Shown: positions 1 through 9,281 of the stretch, piece after piece
How positions within the stretch are numbered: position 1 is the first letter of the stretch
How the letters are laid out: each line of letters begins with the position of its first letter
NCBI RefSeq assembly: GCF_001636055.1
Contig: NZ_CP011789.1
Coordinates: forward strand, 496,001 to 560,000
DNA length: 64,000 bases
Reading direction: 5' to 3'
Source of the DNA: Pseudomonas putida
GTDB taxonomy: Bacteria > Pseudomonadota > Gammaproteobacteria > Pseudomonadales > Pseudomonadaceae
Translations under genes and position numbers: made by a program
The notes under the pieces: generated by a model
Told to the model about the DNA's origin: nothing
The model's input: the letters and a program-made list of their open reading frames with translations, nothing else
Databases searched by the model: none

Positions 1-1824
<1,824 letters not shown>

Positions 1825-1839
1825 TTACGCGCTTCAGCT

Positions 1840-1880
1840 ACGAAAAAGCCAAGGCCTGTCGCCTTGGCTTTTTCGTTTTC
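1840..1880. terminator. Bidirectional Rho-independent terminator after gyrB
   Basis: A perfect 16-bp inverted repeat (1840-1855 and 1861-1876) with a 5-base loop. Its arms begin with A-rich and end with T-rich runs, so it can work on both strands: for gyrB on the plus strand and for the regulator gene arriving from the right on the minus strand. Confidence 0.9.
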
Positions 1881-1898
1881 CGAGACGCGAAACACAAA

Positions 1899-1914
1899 TG
1901 TTCCACGTGAAACA
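1899..1914. other. parS-type centromere site (ParB binding site)
   Basis: The 16-mer TGTTCCACGTGAAACA fits the broadly conserved bacterial parS consensus TGTTNCACGTGAAACA at every position. It is almost palindromic around CACGTG. It lies in the short intergenic space between the gyrB terminator and the convergent regulator gene. Chromosomal parS sites cluster near oriC, which fits the gyrB neighbourhood. I saw no second copy in the window. Confidence 0.85.
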
Positions 1915-1928
1915 CTGTTCGAATGGCG

Positions 1929-3233
1929 TCAGGCTTCAAGGTCCTTGAGCCTTCGGTACAAGGTGCGTTCACTCATCCCCAGCTGTTTGGCCAGCTCGCG
2001 TCGCGACCCCTGAAAGCTGTCCAGCGCTTGCGCCAGCGCTCTCAATTCATGCAACTCGCGTGACTGCTGTCTCGCCGGTGAATCAGCCCCAGTGTCTTCG
2101 AGCAGATGCTCACTGCGAATCAAACCATCATCGGCGAACAACCAAGCCCGCTCCAGCATGTTACGCAGCTCACGAATATTTCCCGGAAACGGATGCAGGT
2201 TGAGGCGCTCGAGTGCGTCATGGCTGATTCGAGGTGCGCCGTTGCCCGCGATGCGCTGCAACAGACTCTCAATCAGCAGCGGCAAGTCTTCGACACGCTC
2301 ACGCAGTGCCGGCAGACGAATCGGAAATCCGCTGATGCGGTAATACAGGTCTTCACGGAAGGCGCCCTGCGCGACCATTGCCTTGAGCGGCTTGTGTGTC
2401 GCCGACACCAGGCGGAAATCCGAGTGTACGGTGCGCAGGCTGCCCACCGGGCGAAAACTACCGGTCTCGATCAAGCGCAGCAGTTTGACCTGCATGGCCA
2501 GCGGCACTTCACCGATCTCGTCCAGGAACAGGGTGCCGCCATGCGCCGCCTCGGCCAGACCGACCTTGCGTTGGGTCGCGCCGGTGAACGCGCCCTTCTC
2601 GTAACCAAACAGCTCACTCTCGAACAGCGACTCGGTGAGACCGGTGCAATCGACGACCACCAGCGGGCCGTTGGCGCGTGGGCTACCCAGGTGCAGAGCG
2701 CGGGCGAACAGCTCCTTGCCCGTTCCTGACTCACCTTGGAGCAGCACCGGAATTTGAGCCGGAGCAGCCCGTCGAAGGCTGGCGAGTGCTGACTTGAAAG
2801 CCGGAGACTGCCCGACCAGCCCCTGCTGCTGAGGTTGTGCGGAGGCCAGGGTGATGCTGGTCAGCCGTTCGACGAATGCCACCACCCTGCCCTGCTCGTC
2901 GAGGATCGGGCGCAGTTCGACGTCCACATGCTCCGGCCCGCGCGGGGTGTGATGAATGTGCAGCACGCGCTCCGGAACCTTGCTGTCCCATGCCTTGCGC
3001 AGCGGACAATGCTCCCCCGCCTGATCGCAGGGCACGGCGTAATGGTGCGAAACCCTGTGGCACTTCTCCCCCAGGGGGGCGCGATCCTGTGTGGCGAACT
3101 GGCGTCGATACGCCGCGTTGGCGGCAAGAATGTTGTAGTCGGTATCGAGCACGATGGCGGGCAGCACATCGTGTTCGAGGTAGGACACCAGCGCGAGGAT
3201 GGCAGGATGGGTTGCAGCGGGAAGCTCGGACAT
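1929..3233 (-). CDS. fisR: Sigma54-dependent FisR-type sulfane-sulfur-sensing activator
   Basis: A 434-residue activator: an N-terminal PAS-like sensor (about 1-125), a central AAA+ sigma54-interaction domain with the GAFTGA loop, and a C-terminal Fis-type helix-turn-helix ([20 protein letters not shown]). The sensor has Cys58, Cys69 and Cys76. Their spacing (11 and 7) equals that of Cys53/Cys64/Cys71 in Cupriavidus FisR, which detects polysulfide. The gene diverges from a persulfide dioxygenase and sulfide:quinone reductase operon, the same partners as in Cupriavidus. Known family role: reaction with sulfane sulfur activates transcription from an RpoN promoter. That it controls this operon is inference, supported by the promoter and palindromes at 3272-3400. 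No good ribosome-binding site is visible at this start. Confidence 0.88.
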   Translation of the reverse strand: MSELPAATHPAILALVSYLEHDVLPAIVLDTDYNILAANAAYRRQFATQDRAPLGEKCHRVSHHYAVPCDQAGEHCPLRKAWDSKVPERVLHIHHTPRGPEHVDVELRPILDEQGRVVAFVERLTSITLASAQPQQQGLVGQSPAFKSALASLRRAAPAQIPVLLQGESGTGKELFARALHLGSPRANGPLVVVDCTGLTESLFESELFGYEKGAFTGATQRKVGLAEAAHGGTLFLDEIGEVPLAMQVKLLRLIETGSFRPVGSLRTVHSDFRLVSATHKPLKAMVAQGAFREDLYYRISGFPIRLPALRERVEDLPLLIESLLQRIAGNGAPRISHDALERLNLHPFPGNIRELRNMLERAWLFADDGLIRSEHLLEDTGADSPARQQSRELHELRALAQALDSFQGSRRELAKQLGMSERTLYRRLKDLEA

Positions 3234-3271
3234 GGGGGCACCGGCAAAAACTACCCGGCGAGGTTAACAAG

Positions 3272-3325
3272 GACTGCCAATCACTGCCAGCAGCTGTCAG
3301 ATGACTGCCAATCTTCCTGGCAGTC
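3272..3325. promoter_or_regulatory. Probable FisR upstream activating sequences
   Basis: A perfect inverted repeat GACTGCCA-N7-TGGCAGTC lies at 3303-3325. An additional GACTGCCA half-site lies at 3272-3279, and an imperfect pair CTGCCA-N5-TGTCAG at about 3284-3300. They sit 60-115 bp upstream of the -24/-12 element at 3385-3400, a normal distance for enhancer sites of a sigma54 activator. Binding by the divergent FisR is inferred from position. Confidence 0.65.
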
Positions 3326-3384
3326 TTTAACTATTGTGTTGGTACAACGCCCGCAAATGCGGGACTTATCCGCCAGAAATGGCC

Positions 3385-3400
3385 TGGCATGCATCTTGAT
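3385..3400 (+). promoter_or_regulatory. Sigma54 (-24/-12) promoter of the sulfide operon
   Basis: TGGCATG-N4-TTGAT matches the consensus TGGCACG-N4-TTGCW with correct spacing. The -24 GG is intact; the -12 GC reads GA. It lies about 60 bp upstream of the dioxygenase start and downstream of palindromes expected for a sigma54 activator. Confidence 0.6.
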
Positions 3401-3459
3401 AAAGCGTCTGTTCCTGCCGATGCCTCTGTTCAAGCTGCGGCAGCGTTATGGAGACTGTG

Positions 3460-4344
3460 ATGATCATTGGCAACAACCTTCATGTGGAAGCCCTGTTCGA
3501 CCCGGCGACTTCGACCATCAGCTACCTGCTCATGGACCGTGAAACACGGCACTGCGCATTGATAGACAGCGTGCTGGATTACGATCCGAAGTCAGGCCGT
3601 ACCAGCCACGCATCTGCCGACAGGTTGATCTCACAGGTCGAGGCGTTGGGCGCCAAGGTGCAGTGGATTCTTGAAACCCACGTGCATGCGGACCACCTTT
3701 CGGCAGCGGCCTACCTCAAGCAACGGCTGGGCGGCCAGATTGCCATTGGCGCCCACATCACCCAGGTACAGAAAACCTTCGGTTCGCTGTTCAACGCCGA
3801 GCCTGGTTTTGCCCGTGACGGTAGCCAGTTCGACGTGTTGTTCGAGGATGAGGAAGGGTTTCGCATCGGCAACCTGCATGCCCGAGCCCTGCACACGCCC
3901 GGGCACACCCCCGCGTGCATGAGCTACATGATCGAGGATGCGGGCGAGACTGCCGTGTTTGTCGGCGACACACTGTTCATGCCTGACTACGGCACTGCCC
4001 GTTGCGATTTCCCCGGCGCCAGCGCTCGCACACTGTATCGCTCGATCCGTCGCTTGCTGGCCTTCCCTGACCAGACCCATTTGTTCATGTGCCATGACTA
4101 CCTCCCCGGTGGCCGCGAACTGCGTTACGTGACCACGGTTGCCGAGCAGCGCGCCAGCAACATCCACATTCACCAGGGCATCAGTGAAGACAGCTTTGTC
4201 GAGATGCGCGAAGCCCGAGACAAGACCCTCGACATGCCGGTGCTGATCCTGCCGTCGGTGCAGGTCAACATGCGCAGCGGCCAGTTGCCTGAGCCGGAAG
4301 ACAACGGCGTGCGCTACCTGAAGATCCCGCTGAACCTGTTCTGA
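3460..4344 (+). CDS. pdo: Persulfide dioxygenase (metallo-beta-lactamase fold, ETHE1/Blh type)
   Basis: A 294-residue metallo-beta-lactamase-fold protein. It carries the metal motif THVHADH (His74, His76, Asp78, His79), later the HTPGHTP and GDTLF blocks, and a C-terminal LPSVQVNMRSG segment typical of the ETHE1/Blh branch. Family role: iron-dependent oxidation of glutathione persulfide to sulfite in the cytoplasm. I place the start at ATG 3460 because GGAG lies 6 bases upstream. An in-frame ATG at 3448 would add four residues. It is first in an operon with sulfide:quinone reductase (38-base gap), so it would remove the sulfane sulfur that enzyme makes. Probably RpoN/FisR-controlled. Confidence 0.9.
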   Translation: MIIGNNLHVEALFDPATSTISYLLMDRETRHCALIDSVLDYDPKSGRTSHASADRLISQVEALGAKVQWILETHVHADHLSAAAYLKQRLGGQIAIGAHITQVQKTFGSLFNAEPGFARDGSQFDVLFEDEEGFRIGNLHARALHTPGHTPACMSYMIEDAGETAVFVGDTLFMPDYGTARCDFPGASARTLYRSIRRLLAFPDQTHLFMCHDYLPGGRELRYVTTVAEQRASNIHIHQGISEDSFVEMREARDKTLDMPVLILPSVQVNMRSGQLPEPEDNGVRYLKIPLNLF

Positions 4345-4382
4345 GCCATTCGGCTCTCTGACCAATATTCAAAGGAAATACC

Positions 4383-5663
4383 ATGTCTGCCTTGCTGTCC
4401 CCTGCCGTTGCGCCCGGTACCGAACACCACAAGGTGTTGATCGTGGGCGCCGGAGCCGCCGGTATCGCAACGGCGTCGAGCCTGATCAAACGCGATCCGT
4501 CGCTGGACATCGCCCTGATCGATCCTTCAGAGGTTCATTACTACCAGCCTGGCTGGACCATGGTGGGGGCCGGTGTGTTCACCGCGTCGTCCACCGCTCG
4601 AACCACGGCGTCAACCCTGCCACGGGGTGTGCAGTGGGTAAAGGCACGAGTGGTGGGCTTCGATCCACAGGCGCAAACGGTCATGCTGGAGGATGGGCGA
4701 GCCGTCAGTTACGAACAATTGGTGGTCTGCCCTGGCCTCAAACTCGACTGGGCGGCCATCGACGGCCTGGAGGAGACCCTTGGGCGCAACGGTGTGACCT
4801 CCAACTACCGCTATGACCTGGCCCCCTACACCTGGGAGCTGGTGCAGACGCTCAAGCAGGGCCGCGCACTGTTCAGCCAACCGCCGATGCCGATCAAGTG
4901 TGCCGGTGCCCCACAGAAGGCCTTGTACCTGTCCTGTGATCACTGGCTGCGCGCGGGCCGGCTGGGCGCCATCAAGCCCGCGTTCTTCAACGCCGGAGCC
5001 GTGCTGTTCGGTGTTGCCGACTACGTGCCGGCACTGATGAGCTACATCGACAAGTACGGTGTCGACCTCAACTACGGCCAGCGCCTGGTGGCGGTCGATG
5101 GCCCGAATCAACAGGCGACCTTCGTGCGAACCCTCGCCGACGGCAGCAGCGAAACGTGTACCGAAGCGTTCGACATGCTGCACGTGGTGCCGCCCCAGGT
5201 CGCCCCGGATTTCATCCGGCAAAGCCCATTGGCTGATGCTTCCGGATGGGTGGATGTCGATCCGCACAGCTTGCGCCACCGCCAGTTCGCCAACATTCAT
5301 GCCCTGGGTGACGTGATCAACACCAGCAATGCCAAGACCGCAGCGGCAGCACGCAAGCAGGCACCGGTGGTGGCCAATAATGTACTGGTGGCGCTTGGGC
5401 GCTTGCCGACACCGGTCGCCTACGACGGCTATGGCTCCTGCCCGTTGACCGTGGAACGCGGCAAGATCGTGCTGGCCGAGTTCACCTATGGCGGCAAGCT
5501 GGCACCGAGTTTTCCACGTTGGTTGCTCGATGGACGCAAGCCTACACGCTTGGCCTGGCTGCTCAAGGCACGGGTGCTGCCGCCGCTTTACTGGCAGGCG
5601 ATGCTCAAGGGCCGGGAATGGTTGGCCCGGCCTCAGCCGTTAGCCGCTGAGACGTCGAAGTGA
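4383..5663 (+). CDS. sqr: Sulfide:quinone oxidoreductase, human-SQR-like type
   Basis: A 426-residue FAD enzyme of the pyridine-nucleotide-disulfide oxidoreductase fold, with the dinucleotide motif GAGAAGIATASSL near residue 22. The pair needed for sulfide oxidation can be placed: Cys173 in IKCAGAPQK and Cys353 in YDGYGSCPL, matching Cys201 and Cys379 of human SQR as I recall that sequence. It oxidises H2S, passes electrons to quinone and makes persulfide, probably on the inner face of the membrane. The upstream dioxygenase then consumes the persulfide. The stop overlaps the following exporter start (GTGA), so the two are translationally coupled. AAAGGAAAT precedes the start. Confidence 0.92.
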   Translation: MSALLSPAVAPGTEHHKVLIVGAGAAGIATASSLIKRDPSLDIALIDPSEVHYYQPGWTMVGAGVFTASSTARTTASTLPRGVQWVKARVVGFDPQAQTVMLEDGRAVSYEQLVVCPGLKLDWAAIDGLEETLGRNGVTSNYRYDLAPYTWELVQTLKQGRALFSQPPMPIKCAGAPQKALYLSCDHWLRAGRLGAIKPAFFNAGAVLFGVADYVPALMSYIDKYGVDLNYGQRLVAVDGPNQQATFVRTLADGSSETCTEAFDMLHVVPPQVAPDFIRQSPLADASGWVDVDPHSLRHRQFANIHALGDVINTSNAKTAAAARKQAPVVANNVLVALGRLPTPVAYDGYGSCPLTVERGKIVLAEFTYGGKLAPSFPRWLLDGRKPTRLAWLLKARVLPPLYWQAMLKGREWLARPQPLAAETSK

Positions 5664-6478
5664 TCGAGCATCAGTTTCTCGGCGCCGGGTTGGGCGCGAT
5701 CATTGGTGCTGTGCTGGCACTGACAGGTGCAGGAGGCGGGATTCTCGCGGTGCCGCTTCTGGTCTTCGGCCTGGGGCTGTCGATGGTCGAGGCGGCGCCG
5801 ATCGGTTTGCTGGCGGTCGGCCTGGCGGCTGCCGTGGGCGCCGGGTTGGGCCTGCGGCAAGGGCTGGTGCGTTATCGCGCAGCGTTGTTCATTGCGGCAA
5901 TCGGTATCGTCTGTGCGCCTTTCGGCCTGATGCTGGCGCACCGTTTACCGAATACACCGCTGGCGTTGGTCTTCGCCTGCGTGCTGATGTATGCCTGCCT
6001 GCGCATCTGGCGCAAGGCGGCGCGTGAGCTGCGCGGCGAATCGCCATGCGGTGAGCGACAAATCATGCCTTGCGTGCTCAACCCCTTGCAGGGGCGCCTG
6101 CGCTGGACCCTCCCCTGTGCCCGCGCCCTGGCGTTCACCGGCATGTTGTCCGGGCTGCTGTCCGGCCTACTGGGCGTCGGTGGCGGATTCGTCATCATCC
6201 CGGCCTTGAACCGCTATACCAATCTGGACATGAAAAGCATCGTTGCCACATCGCTGGCGGTGATCGCGTTGGTGTCCACCGGCAGTGTGGTGAGTGCGAG
6301 CCTGGGAGGGGTGATGCACTGGCAGGTTGGTGCGCCGTTCGCCTTCGGCGCGGTGCTCGGGTTGCTGGCAACTCGCCCGCTGGCCGGCAAGTTGGCAGGG
6401 CCGCGTCTGCAGCAACTGTTCGTGGTGGTGGGGATCGGGGCTGCGCTCTCGCTGGCGGTCAAGGCGCTACTCGGCTAG
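5660..6478 (+). CDS. TauE/SafE-family sulfite/anion exporter
   Basis: A 272-residue polytopic membrane protein with the two-fold repeat of the TauE/SafE family. Each half begins with a glycine-rich segment (GAIIGAVLALTGAGGGI and GLLSGLLGVGGGFVIIPAL). The GTG start overlaps the sqr stop by 4 bases. Sulfite is a product of the persulfide dioxygenase reaction, so export of sulfite or a related sulfur anion is the likely job. That substrate is inferred from context. The 3' end overlaps the convergent LysR gene by 12 bases. Confidence 0.85.
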   Translation: MIEHQFLGAGLGAIIGAVLALTGAGGGILAVPLLVFGLGLSMVEAAPIGLLAVGLAAAVGAGLGLRQGLVRYRAALFIAAIGIVCAPFGLMLAHRLPNTPLALVFACVLMYACLRIWRKAARELRGESPCGERQIMPCVLNPLQGRLRWTLPCARALAFTGMLSGLLSGLLGVGGGFVIIPALNRYTNLDMKSIVATSLAVIALVSTGSVVSASLGGVMHWQVGAPFAFGAVLGLLATRPLAGKLAGPRLQQLFVVVGIGAALSLAVKALLG

Positions 6479-7354
6479 CAACTCGTGCTGCTGTTCGGCA
6501 CAGAGCTTGAGCAGGTAATCCCAGACCACCCGCAGGCGTACCGACTTGTGCAGCTCGCGACGTGTGCAGATCCAATAGCTGCGCTGGATGGTCTCGCTAG
6601 GCAGCACGCGCACCAGGCCTGGGTCGTGGCGACCCATGTAGTTGGGCAGCACGGCGATGCCCAGGCCGGCGCGCGCGGCCTGCTGCTGGGCGATCACGCT
6701 GGTGCTGCGGAATATCACGTTTGGCGCGCGGCAGAAGCTGTTGAGGAACAACAGTTCCTGGCTGAAGATCAGGTCGTCCACGTAACCGATCCAATTGTGC
6801 CGGGCCAGGTCATCGCGGTTGCGCAGCGGCGGTGCACGGTCGAGATAGTACTGGCTGGCGTAGAGGGCCAGGCGGTAGTCGGTGAGCTTGCGGGTGATCA
6901 GCAGGTCGGCATTGGGGCGTTCCAGGTGAATGCTGATTTCGGCTTCGCGGTTGAGAATGCTGACGAAGCGCGGCACCGCCACCAGTTCGACTTCAAGCCC
7001 CGGATAGCGCTCGAACAGGGCCCCCAGGCGCGGGGTGAAGAACATGATGCCGATGCCTTCGGTAACGCCCAGGCGTATCTTGCCCAGCGGCGTGATGGCC
7101 TGGGTGATTTCCTCCTGCGCCAGCAGGGCGACGTTTTCCATGGCCTCGGCGTGCTTGAGCAGTGCCTGGCCCGAGGGGGTGAGCTCGTACCCTTGGGCAT
7201 GCTGGACGAACAGCGCGGTACCCAGGCTTTTCTCGATGTTCTCGATATGGCGGGCAACGGTGCTGTGGGTCGTGTTGAGGCGCTTGGCCGCTGTGAGCAG
7301 GCGGCCGCTGCGCTGCAACTCGAGGAAAAACCGCAGATCGTTCCAGTCGAACAT
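6467..7354 (-). CDS. LysR-family transcriptional regulator
   Basis: A 295-residue LysR-type regulator. Its N-terminal winged helix-turn-helix starts MFDWNDLRFFLELQRSGRL and includes the NTTHSTVARHIENIEKSLG recognition segment; a periplasmic-binding-protein-like effector domain follows. The frame stays open a further 35 codons upstream, but those codons run through a REP element, so I place the start at the ATG at 7352-7354. It diverges from the GMC oxidoreductase gene and probably controls it and the transporter behind it. The effector is unknown. Confidence 0.88.
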   Translation of the reverse strand: MFDWNDLRFFLELQRSGRLLTAAKRLNTTHSTVARHIENIEKSLGTALFVQHAQGYELTPSGQALLKHAEAMENVALLAQEEITQAITPLGKIRLGVTEGIGIMFFTPRLGALFERYPGLEVELVAVPRFVSILNREAEISIHLERPNADLLITRKLTDYRLALYASQYYLDRAPPLRNRDDLARHNWIGYVDDLIFSQELLFLNSFCRAPNVIFRSTSVIAQQQAARAGLGIAVLPNYMGRHDPGLVRVLPSETIQRSYWICTRRELHKSVRLRVVWDYLLKLCAEQQHELLAE

Positions 7355-7383
7355 GCTGATCCTTTCGGTTGTTCTGGCGGTCT

Positions 7384-7412
7384 GTTCGCGGGCAAGCCCG
7401 CTCCTACAGGCG
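7384..7412. repeat. REP element (single)
   Basis: One copy of the P. putida-type REP palindrome (core TTCGCGGGCAAGCCCGC followed by TCCTACAGG). It lies between the divergent LysR and GMC genes. Confidence 0.85.
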
Positions 7413-7535
7413 GCGGATAAAGACCTACCGTTGTGAAAAAACGCACAACGGCTGCGCAAAATCTCGTGTTTCCACCGCGAAATTAATCAATAAGATGGGT
7501 AGGGACAAGAATAATAATCAGGCGCGAGGTTTCAC

Positions 7536-9185
7536 ATGCCATCTGCCGATTCTGTCTTCGATTACGTGGTCGTAGGGGCCGGTCCCGCCGGATGCCTGCT
7601 GGCCAATCGATTGTCTGCAGACCCTGCCTGCCGCGTCCTGCTGCTCGAGGCAGGCGGGCGCGACAACTACCCCTGGATTCACGTCCCCGTCGGTTACCTC
7701 TACTGCATCGGCAATCCCCGCACCGACTGGTGCTTCAAGACCGAAGCCCAGCCTGGGCTGGACGGTCGCAGCCTCGGCTATCCGCGAGGGAAGGTGCTGG
7801 GCGGTTGTTCCTCCATCAACGGCATGATCTACATGCGTGGCCAGGCTGCGGACTATGACCGCTGGGCCGAGCAAGGCAACGACGGCTGGAGCTGGAACGA
7901 TGTACTGCCGTTGTTCAAGGCCAGTGAAAGCCACTTCGCTGGCGCCAGCGAGAGCCATGGTGCCGACGGCGAATGGCGGGTCGAGCAGCAGCGCTACAGC
8001 TGGCCGATCCTCGACGCCTTCCGCGATGCCGCCGAACAGAGCGGTATCGGCAAGGTCGGTGACTTCAATACCGGCGACAACCAAGGCTGTGGATACTTTC
8101 AGGTCAACCAGCGCAGTGGTGTGCGCTGGAATGCCTCGAAGGCTTTCTTGCGGCCCGTCCAGTCTCGCCCGAACCTCACTGTGCTCACCGATGTTCAGGT
8201 TGACCAGGTCGTGCTCGACCACGCCCGCGCCACTGCTGTGAAGGCACGCTGGCAAGGGGCCTGGCATGAGTTTCGTGCCCGGCGCGAGATCGTCCTGTGC
8301 GCAGGCTCCGTCGGTTCGCCTGGCATCCTGCAGCGTTCGGGCATCGGCCCGCGCAAGCTGCTCGAAGACCTGGGGATAACGGTGCGTCACGAATTGCCAG
8401 GCGTGGGCGGAAACTTGCAGGACCACCTGCAATTGCGCCTGATTTACCAGATCCAGAACACCCGCACGCTCAACCAGATGGCCAACAGTCTGTGGGGCAA
8501 GCTGGGCATGGGCCTGCGCTATCTCTACGACCGCAGCGGGCCGCTGGCCATGGCGCCGAGCCAGTTGGGCGCATTCGTGCGCTCGAGCCCGGAGCAGGCC
8601 ACCGCCAACCTGCAGTATCACGTGCAGCCGTTGTCGCTCGAGCGTTTCGGCGAGCCGTTACACCGCTTCCCTGCCTTCACGGCTTCGGTGTGCAACCTGC
8701 GCCCAGCCAGCCGCGGGCGTATCGACATCCGCTCGGCAGACATGAATGCAGCGCCGCTGATCGACCCCAACTACCTCAGCGACCCACAGGACCTGCAGGT
8801 CGCCGCCGATGCGATTCGCATCACCCGACGCATCGTCCAGGCCCCTGCCCTGGCCGCGTTCGAACCCAAGGAATACCTGCCGGGTCCTTCGCTGCAGACC
8901 GAGCAACAACTGCACGAGGCCGCCGGCAAGATCGGCACCACCATCTTCCACCCGGTCGGCACTTGCCGCATGGGCAATGGGCCGCTGGACGTTGTGGATA
9001 AACAGCTGCGCGTCCATGGCATACCTGGCCTGCGCATCGCCGATGCCTCGATCATGCCGCAGATCGTCTCCGGCAATACCTGTTCACCCACATTGATGAT
9101 CGCCGAGAAGGCGGCACAACTGATTCTCAAGGGGGCCCCAAGCCACAGCAACCTCAGCGACACCAGCGCGATACCGACGCCCTGA
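7536..9185 (+). CDS. GMC-family FAD oxidoreductase (choline dehydrogenase-like)
   Basis: A 549-residue glucose-methanol-choline oxidoreductase. It has the N-terminal FAD motif VVGAGPAGCLLANRL, the GMC signature region (GKVLGGCSSINGMIYMRG), and the C-terminal catalytic part with FHPVGTCRMG and ISGN-like VSGNTCSPTLMIAEKA. It oxidises an alcohol to an aldehyde; the substrate cannot be read from sequence. It is not linked to betB/betI/choline transport here, so calling it BetA would be unsafe. GAGG at 7526 supports the start. It is followed after 96 bases by an MHS-type transporter, suggesting that uptake and oxidation of one compound are paired under the divergent LysR regulator. Confidence 0.88.
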   Translation: MPSADSVFDYVVVGAGPAGCLLANRLSADPACRVLLLEAGGRDNYPWIHVPVGYLYCIGNPRTDWCFKTEAQPGLDGRSLGYPRGKVLGGCSSINGMIYMRGQAADYDRWAEQGNDGWSWNDVLPLFKASESHFAGASESHGADGEWRVEQQRYSWPILDAFRDAAEQSGIGKVGDFNTGDNQGCGYFQVNQRSGVRWNASKAFLRPVQSRPNLTVLTDVQVDQVVLDHARATAVKARWQGAWHEFRARREIVLCAGSVGSPGILQRSGIGPRKLLEDLGITVRHELPGVGGNLQDHLQLRLIYQIQNTRTLNQMANSLWGKLGMGLRYLYDRSGPLAMAPSQLGAFVRSSPEQATANLQYHVQPLSLERFGEPLHRFPAFTASVCNLRPASRGRIDIRSADMNAAPLIDPNYLSDPQDLQVAADAIRITRRIVQAPALAAFEPKEYLPGPSLQTEQQLHEAAGKIGTTIFHPVGTCRMGNGPLDVVDKQLRVHGIPGLRIADASIMPQIVSGNTCSPTLMIAEKAAQLILKGAPSHSNLSDTSAIPTP

Positions 9186-9281
9186 CCGGGTGCGTGCAAC
9201 ACCGGCAGCTTGCGGTCGATGGCTGCCGACAGTGGAACAAGAAAAATAATCACTGTGGCCTGCGGGCCGAGGACAGCAACG

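Noticed and set aside
4383..5663. Apparent loss of the second catalytic cysteine in SQR
   Set aside because: I first aligned it to the GDVINTS segment, but the human Cys379 lies in a YDGYTSC block, and the equivalent Cys353 is present in YDGYGSC.
7536..9185. Naming the GMC oxidoreductase betA (choline dehydrogenase)
   Set aside because: No betB, betI or choline transporter is adjacent. GMC enzymes of this size act on many alcohols, so the family name is the safe call.
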